DNA from: Lepidonotus clava
Lineage: Eukaryota > Annelida > Polychaeta > Phyllodocida > Polynoidae
Length of the DNA: 64,000 nt
Assembly: GCA_936440205.1 (NCBI GenBank)
Contig: OW387136.1
Coordinates: 19,502,788 to 19,566,787, forward strand
Reading direction: 5' to 3'
Shown here: in pieces, positions 59,701 to 64,000 of the stretch
Layout: each line of letters begins with the position of its first letter
Numbering within the stretch: the stretch's first letter is position 1
Notes under the pieces: model-generated
What the model was told of the DNA's origin: nothing
What the model saw: the letters and a program-made list of their open reading frames with translations, nothing else
Database searches by the model: none
Position numbers and translations under genes: made by a program

Positions 59701-62700
59701 CACCCTGTGACCAACCATGTACCTCCCTCAGGGCCTCACTATCCCACCCTGTGACCAACTATGTACCTCTCCAACTGACCGACCCTGTGACCAACCATGT
59801 ACCTCTCCATCTGACCCACCCTCTGACCAATCATATAGCTCCCTCACTGTCTCACCCTGTGACCTACCATGTACCTCCCTCATTCTCCAGACCTGTTACC
59901 CTCGTGTTACCTCCCTACTTGTCCCACTCTGTGACCAACCATGTACCTTCCTACTTTGGGCAGGGGTAAGGACAGGAATGGGATGGGGGTAAATATAGGA
60001 AGGGGACTAAGGACAGGAAGGGAGCAGAGGCAAGGACATGAAGGGGTAGAGGTAAAGACAGGAAAGGGTGGAGGTAAGGACAGGGAGGGGGCCGTGTTAG
60101 GGACAGGTAGGGGGCATGAGTAAGGACAGTAAGGGGGTGGGGTTAAGAACAGGAAGGTGTGGCAAGGACAGGAAGGGGGCGGGGGTAAGGACAGGTAGGG
60201 GGTGGGGATAAGGTCAGGTAGGGGGTGGGGGTTAGGACAGGTAGGGGTTGGGGTAGGGTCAGGTAGGGGGTGGGGGTAAGGACAGGTAGGGGTTGGGGTT
60301 AAGGACAGGTAGAGGGCGGGGGTAAGGACAGTAAGGGGGTGGGGTTAAGAACAGGAAGGTGGGGCAAGGACAGGAAGGGGGCGGGGGTAAGGACAGGTAG
60401 GGGGTGGGGATAAGGTCAGGTAGGGGGTGGGGGTTAGGACAGGTAGGGGGTGGGGGTAAGGACAGGTAGGGGGTGGGGATAAGGTCAGGTAGGGGGTGGG
60501 GGTTAGGACAGGTAGGGGTTGGGGTAGGGTCAGGTAGGGGGTGGGGGTAAGGACAGGTAGGGGGTGGGGTTAAGGACAGGTAGAGGGCGGGGGTAAGGAC
60601 AGTAAGGGTGTGGGGTTAAGAACAGGAAGGTGGGGCAAGGACAGGAAGGGGGCGGGGGCAAGGACAGGTAGGGGGTGGGGATAAGGTCAGGTAGGGGGTG
60701 GGGGTAAGGACAGGTAGGGGTTGGGGTAGGGTCAGGTAGGGGGTGGGGGAAAGGACAGGTAGGGGGTGGGATTAAGGACAGGTAGAGGGCGGGGGTAAGG
60801 ACAGTAAGGGGGTGGGGTTAAGAACAGGAAGGTGGGGCAAGGACAGGAAGGGGGTGGGGGTAAGGACAGGTAGGGGGTGGGGTTAAGGACAGGTAGAGGG
60901 CGGGGGTAAGGACAGTTAGGTGGTGGGGGTAAGGACAGGAAGGGGGTGGGGGTAAGGACAGGTAGGGGGTTGGGTTAAGGACAGGTAGGGGGCGGGGGTA
61001 AGGACAGGTAGGGGGTTGGGTTAAGGACAAGTAGGGGGTGGGGTTAAGGGCAGGAAGGGGGAGTAAGGACATGAAGGGGGTGGGTGCAAGGACAGGTATG
61101 GGGCAGGAGTAAGGACAGGAAGGGGGCGGGGGTAAGGACAGGAAGGGGGTGGGGGTAAGGACAGGTAGGGGGCAGGAGTAAGGACAGGAAGGGGGCGGGG
61201 ATAAGGACAGGAAGGGGGTGGGGGTAAGGACAGGTAGGGGGCAGGAGTAAGGACAGGAAGGGGGCAGGAGTAAGGACAGGTAGGGGGTGGGGGTAAGGAC
61301 AGGTAGAGGGTGGGGGTAAGGACAGGTAAGGGATGGGGGTAAGGACAGGAAGGGGGCAGGAGTAAGGACAGGTAGGGGGTGGGGGTAAGGACAGGTAGGG
61401 ATGATCGTAAGAACAGGTAGGGGGCGGGGGTAAGGACAGGTAGGGGGTGGTAGTAAGGACAGGTAGTGGGTGGTAGTAAGGACAGGTAGGGGGTGGGGGT
61501 AAGGACAGGTAGGGGCTGGGGGTAAGGACAGGAAGGGGGCGTGGGTAAGGACAGGTAGAGGGCGGGGTTAAGGCCGGGAGATGTGGCAGAAGAAGGCCTG
61601 TAGAAAAAGGACCTCGTGCATATAACACCCTATCAGATCTACATGCACGAGGGTCTGTCTTATCATCAATCTCTGAAAAGTGTATGCACGAGGGCTGAGA
61701 GTGACCTCGTGCATATAGTAGGGTGTTATATGCACGAGGTCGTTTTCTACCTCGTGTGTATAGACGGTAGCGAGTCACGGTGTGACGTACCACCTTATAA
61801 TAATGTGTTCTGCTCTTAGCTAGCCAGAGTAGCTGTAAACACTGTGTGAGTAACATCCAGTGAAGGTTGGACCTTTAACCTGCAGTCTAGGTTCTGGAGT
61901 GAGGCATAGAAATTGTGTTAGAGCGCGGAGCATTGACTGAATGTGTTTGAGGGGACTCTTACCTTAGGACTGATCATGGTCAATCGATTTCTTGTCACGG
62001 AATGACTATACATTGGATAATAAACAAACAAAATCCTTTCACACGAGTGTTCACGTCTTACATGATGTGGGAACTATAATTATGTATTGGACGACTGCAG
62101 TCGACGAGGAGGAGACTGCGAATGGAGCTAGCTATTATCTATAGAATTAAATACAACTTACACGGACTATCATTAAATGGATAATTAACCTCCTTATAGT
62201 TCAGCTCCATGTCACCCAATAAGTGATTATGGGCGATACTTTGATTTAATTTATATATATTTTTTTTTACTTCTAAGTTCACCCTTTCTGTAGACATGAA
62301 TAAACCCTTAGTGGATGAATTTCGGTCGAGTAAAAAAAATCCTTCGATACTTTGATTTAACCTTACCCTGCACCATCAATCTATCCTCCTACCAATTACC
62401 ATGGAAGACGCTATGAAATAATCATAAATAGTGACACTAATTCACAATTTCCATCTGGTTAGTTAATGGAGTGCCTGCCCTAGAATAATACCCACTAACA
62501 CGCTCCACAAGGTCATTTTCTCACCTTCTGTCAGATAAATTTGGGCAAGCCGTTGTGGTTACAAATAAACGTCAAAATTGGTTATCACTCAGTTCAGAAA
62601 AGTTCTGTCCTGGAAGGTATAAAGTGAAAATGGCCATTACCCAACCAAGGATGCGACATTATTATAATGTTGCATCAAAGTTCTGTTTAGTTCTGTATTG

Positions 62701-63975
62701 GTTCTTCATTCTTTTGATGACTTTCAATTACGTTGCTGCAACCTACTATTGTGACATTGTACTGTGACATTATTACAACATTCTGTTTACATTCTTAAAC
62801 CCGAACAGAATGTTCTTATCATGTTCTGTTCTGGTTTTGTTTTAACCTCACCAAACAATGATAATAACATTCTGATTTGGTGAGGTTCCAACCTCACTAT
62901 CAATAACGTAATTGTCTTCCATGATACTTCAGACGAACCCGCCGTTTTACTGCCCGCTGGTGGAGGTGTGCCCGACGCCCTTCACCAAGTCGGAGGTGAC
63001 GGAGAGGACGATGGCCCTGCTCAAGGAGATCGGGGAGGTGCCCGTCCTCATCAAGAAGGAGGTGTCTGGGTTCGTCCTCAACAGGCTGCAGTACGCCCTG
63101 ATGAACGAGTGCTGGAGTCTCGTCAAAGTGAGTATCCGCAGGGGAAGCAACCGTACTTTGATCAACAGTGTTTCTCCTTTCAGAGGGGCGGATGTAATGT
63201 TAGGTGCGCAGGCGTGCACCATACCCCTTTTCTTCAGAAAATTTAAGATTCTTTAATGTAAAATTCTGGTACTAATTTGTTTTTCACACTATAACGCGCC
63301 ATACCCTTTTCAAAATTGTAGATCCGCCCCTGCGGCCCTGGCCCGCTATGTTCAGAAAGGTATAAAGGAGAATACATGTGTCCCCATTTTGGGCATACGT
63401 GTAAATCCAATGGAACATGCACCACAGACGCATCGTTTATTGGGAACTTTGAACTCTTTGCGGTCGTTTCTACCAGTTTTCATGTGATATTAGCCTAAAG
63501 TGATCATTTATATTTCGACCAAATTTCTACGATTGCTATAGGCGCAACTTACTGTTATCGAGAGTATTCCCAATACGGGGTTTGAGGGAGTATTTCGGTG
63601 TTTTGATGCGTGGTTTCAAGGTAATTCTCTGTCCTAAATAATAAATAACCTTTTAACTTTTTACCTTTTTGTCTACAACCTTTTGTCCGTGATACCAGCA
63701 ACAACCTTGCATCCCTATATACATAAGTAAAATGAATTCCTATAAACAGTCAATGCCACTTCATTCAGAGTAAACCTCCTAATTCTCAATAGCGAGAATA
63801 CCCTACTTTTTGGCATTCTTTCTATGTCATGTAATCATGTGCATGCACTGAATCGTTTCGTTTTCCAAGAACAACACGATCAGTGTGGCTGACCTGGACG
63901 CGGTGATGAGAGACGGGCTTGGCACCCGGTACGCCTTCACTGGGCCGCTCCAGTCCTGCCACCTCAACGCTGAAG
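47953..63975 (+). CDS. CRYL1: Lambda-crystallin homologue, L-gulonate 3-dehydrogenase (partial, 6 exons)
   Basis: Joined coding exons are 47,953-48,008, 50,009-50,117, 51,367-51,492, 51,809-51,970, 62,933-63,127 and 63,870-63,975. All have GT-AG borders and the phases agree, giving about 251 residues; human CRYL1 has 319, so the C-terminal part lies beyond the window. The enzyme oxidises L-gulonate with NAD in the cytosolic uronate pathway. The N-terminal Rossmann loop spans exons 1-2 ([13 protein letters not shown], GxGxxG), followed by an acidic YDID. Family active-site positions are SSTS (about 126-129), SHP (His about 150), LVEV (Glu about 162) and VLNRLQY (Asn about 201), followed by [11 protein letters not shown]. 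The start ATG has a strong context (A at -3, G at +4). The aligned length matches the vertebrate protein closely, with one residue fewer after SSTS. Exons are GC-rich, unlike the introns. Confidence 0.94.
48009..50008 (+). other. CRYL1: CRYL1 intron 1
   Basis: 2.0 kb, AT-rich, AG/GTAAGG donor and TTCAG acceptor. I see no further exon and no element. Frames on both strands at 49,007-49,236 contain a short recurring TGTCGATTC / ATGTCGAATTC pattern without a recognisable domain. Confidence 0.85.
50648..50707. repeat. (TA)n microsatellite, about 30 units
   Basis: An uninterrupted AT/TA run of about 60 bp ending in ACACACG. Length is probably polymorphic. Confidence 0.95.
51062..51356 (-). mobile_element. 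TIR element family M, copy 3, at the exon 3 acceptor
   Basis: In reverse complement it reads ACCCAAGTAAGAATATGACG followed by TTATAATAAGGTTG, GTTCTGTTTAGTTCTG and later TATAATGTTCT and AAGTCTCAACTTTTACT, matching the family landmarks in order. The outer (5') end lies about 10 bp before the exon 3 splice acceptor. More diverged than the other copies and apparently cut at its distal end. Confidence 0.7.
51493..51808 (+). other. CRYL1: CRYL1 intron 3
   Basis: 316 bp, GTAATG donor and TTCCAG acceptor. AT-rich; nothing else seen. Confidence 0.88.
52399..52560 (+). repeat. Left inverted end of the intron-4 block
   Basis: Contains ATGCACGAGG / CCTCGTGCAT several times in both orientations. A perfect hairpin with 17-bp arms (CCACCTCGTGCATATAA) and a 7-base loop lies at 52,440-52,480. 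Confidence 0.75.
52566..53719 (+). repeat. 20-bp minisatellite, about 57 copies
   Basis: Unit CCACCTCCCCCTGCCTCATA with variants CATCATA, CCGTTTCC and CCGCCTCC. The period is strict at 20 bp apart from a few indels. Higher-order structure is visible: a 120-bp block is repeated at 52,561 and 52,681, and CCGTTTCCCACTG recurs 180 bp apart at 53,341 and 53,521. The unit lacks stop codons in several frames, which produces spurious proline-rich frames of 405-489 codons. Confidence 0.97.
53720..54299 (+). repeat. Spacer with dispersed GTGTTTAG motifs and an 18-bp triplet
   Basis: GTGTTTAG or close variants occur about ten times between 53,727 and 54,010. At about 54,234-54,290 three copies of an 18-bp unit GGGGCTTTGTCCTAGGGG follow. 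Non-coding. Confidence 0.7.
54300..55735 (+). repeat. Second 20-bp minisatellite
   Basis: Consensus CCCCTGTCAGCCCTCATCTA with 20- and 21-bp units; most regular at 54,690-55,400 and degenerate at both sides. Frames of up to 258 codons are repeat artefacts. Confidence 0.93.
56896..57111. mobile_element. hAT-like MITE inside the 36-bp array, copy 1
   Basis: 216 bp with TIRs CAGTGTTCGAAATTAA (left) and, in reverse complement, CAGTGTTCGAAATCAA (right). CAGTG-type ends are usual for hAT elements. ACCTC stands on both sides, but in a tandem array this cannot be told from the repeat itself. The interior is rich in GCGCCCGGG-type blocks. Confidence 0.8.
58047..58262. mobile_element. hAT-like MITE inside the 36-bp array, copy 2
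   Basis: Same 216-bp element at the equivalent place in the array, 1,151 bp after copy 1, with about nine differences by eye. The flanking array units are the same, so this copy arose by duplication of the array segment rather than by a second insertion. Confidence 0.82.
59961..61585 (+). repeat. 23-bp G-rich minisatellite, about 70 copies
   Basis: Unit core AAGGACAGGTAGGGGG followed by TGGGGGT or variants (AGGAAGGGGGC, AGGTAGAGGGC). The period is 23 bp in the regular part (61,271, 61,294, 61,317). A longer pattern marked by AACAGGAAGGTGGGGCAAGG recurs at roughly 200-270 bp spacing (about 60,149, 60,350, 60,617 and 60,822). The plus strand is purine-rich, the opposite of the preceding arrays. 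Strong G-quadruplex potential. Minus-strand proline-rich frames (for example 61,044-61,856) are artefacts. Confidence 0.96.
61608..61765 (-). repeat. Right inverted end of the intron-4 block
   Basis: Several CCTCGTGCAT / ATGCACGAGG copies. A perfect hairpin with 15-bp arms GACCTCGTGCATATA lies at 61,703-61,741 with a 9-base loop, and a second, imperfect one at about 61,612-61,652. In reverse complement it resembles 52,399-52,480. Confidence 0.75.
61766..62638 (+). other. Intron 4 remainder, nothing recognised
   Basis: AT-rich intron sequence without exon or repeat that I can name. Confidence 0.5.
62639..62921 (+). mobile_element. TIR element family M, copy 4, at the exon 5 acceptor
   Basis: Starts ACCCAACCAAGGATGCGACA and follows copy 2 closely through the CTGCAACCTACT block, ACATTCTG, AACCTCACCAAA and GGTGAGGTTCCAACCTCAC. 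It then fades out where copy 2 would continue for about 75 bp. Exon 5 begins 11 bp later, so the branch-point and pyrimidine region of the acceptor is at least partly within or right after the element. Confidence 0.8.
63128..63869 (+). other. CRYL1: CRYL1 intron 5
   Basis: 742 bp, GTGAGT donor and TTTTCCAAG acceptor. Holds a short hAT-like element near its 5' end; the rest is AT-rich without features. Confidence 0.85.
63181..63332. mobile_element. Short hAT-like MITE in intron 5
   Basis: About 152 bp with ends CAGAGGGGCGGATGTA and, in reverse complement, CAGGGGCGGATCTAC. CAGGGGCGGATC-type TIRs are typical of hAT MITEs. No clear 8-bp target duplication is visible. Confidence 0.65.
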
Positions 63976-64000
63976 GTATTGTAAATAATACAGGTTAATG

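Larger units (their letters stand above)
55736..59960 (+). repeat. 36/42-bp minisatellite, over 100 copies
   Basis: All units share the core GTGACCAACCATGTACCTC. They come in at least three types: a 36-bp CCTCACTGTCCC type, a 36-bp TCCAACTGACCC type and a 42-bp type with TAGGCCTACTTG. Type order repeats in blocks; for example the order at 58,271 recurs at 58,817 (546 bp on). Unit lengths are multiples of three and the unit is stop-free in four of six frames, so frames of up to 544 codons (58,335-59,969) arise on both strands. None is likely a gene. Confidence 0.97.
52399..61765. mobile_element. Composite block: minisatellites between inverted hairpin ends (putative foldback element)
   Basis: Both ends consist of short sequences built on CCTCGTGCATATA / TATATGCACGAGG. 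The right end in reverse complement resembles the left one (TCTATACACACGAGG against TCTATGCACACGAGG, then the same hairpin with ACACC in its spacer). Between them lie four unrelated-looking tandem arrays and a short spacer. Foldback-type transposons are known to have long inverted ends rich in internal repeats. No transposase is visible and I could not find a target duplication, so the outer limits and the single-unit interpretation are inference. The alternative is independent arrays with coincident flanking repeats. Confidence 0.5.
51971..62932 (+). other. CRYL1: CRYL1 intron 4 (about 11 kb, repeat-filled)
   Basis: GTGAGT donor and TTCAG acceptor. About 9.4 kb of it (52.4-61.8 kb) is a chain of four minisatellites between related inverted hairpin sequences; the remaining parts (51,971-52,398 and 61,766-62,638) are plain AT-rich intron. 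The acceptor lies next to family M copy 4. The large size against 0.3-2.0 kb for the other introns suggests that it grew by insertion and array expansion. Confidence 0.9.

Noticed and set aside
52566-59960. CRISPR-like array because of regular short repeats
   Set aside because: Units are directly contiguous minisatellites without unique spacers, in an animal intron.
61044-61856. 270-codon minus-strand proline-rich frame
   Set aside because: Reverse reading of the G-rich 23-bp array.

Overview
The window looks like nuclear DNA of an animal, most likely a marine invertebrate. The evidence is a spliced metazoan gene with GC-rich exons in an AT-rich background, consensus GT-AG introns, an Ngaro-type tyrosine-recombinase retrotransposon, a Penelope-type GIY-YIG fragment, many short terminal-inverted-repeat (TIR) elements and very large minisatellites. 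The species cannot be fixed from the sequence; a mollusc or another spiralian, or an invertebrate deuterostome, would all fit.

Positions 1-47.9 kb hold no host gene that I can recognise. This part is AT-rich intergenic DNA. It carries non-autonomous DNA transposons (1.2, 5.0-6.0, 7.7-8.0, 14.6-15.0 and 28.4-28.8 kb), a tRNA-like SINE head (13.7 kb), a Penelope fragment (19.3-20.2 kb), a 58-bp minisatellite (23.2-23.8 kb), a roughly 221-bp repeat (one unit at 16.3 kb, three in tandem at 38.5-39.2 kb) and several GC-rich islands that could be regulatory (about 12.5-13.3, 22.2-22.5, 24.0-24.4, 25.8-26.0, 27.6-28.0, 43.8-44.2 and 45.3-45.6 kb). At 29.8-30.8 kb lies a decayed coding stretch with a NADAR-like segment followed by an SGNH-hydrolase-like segment. 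At 31,278-36,162 lies a young Ngaro element with its A1-internal-B1-A2-B2 split direct repeats, a Gag-like region, RT-RNase H and a tyrosine recombinase.

From 47,953 to the right edge runs the only recognisable host gene, CRYL1 (lambda-crystallin / L-gulonate 3-dehydrogenase), plus strand. Six coding exons are visible, giving about 251 residues; the C-terminal part lies beyond the window. Introns 2 and 4 end in copies of one TIR family that lie next to the splice acceptors. Intron 4 is about 11 kb and is filled by a 9.4 kb block of four successive minisatellites with units of 20, 20, 36/42 and 23 bp. The block is bounded on both sides by related, inverted, hairpin-forming sequences built on CCTCGTGCATATA, so it may be a single foldback-like mobile unit.

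The long open frames in the intron-4 arrays come from stop-free repeat units and are not genes. Nearly all other short open frames to the left of CRYL1 look like chance frames in non-coding DNA.
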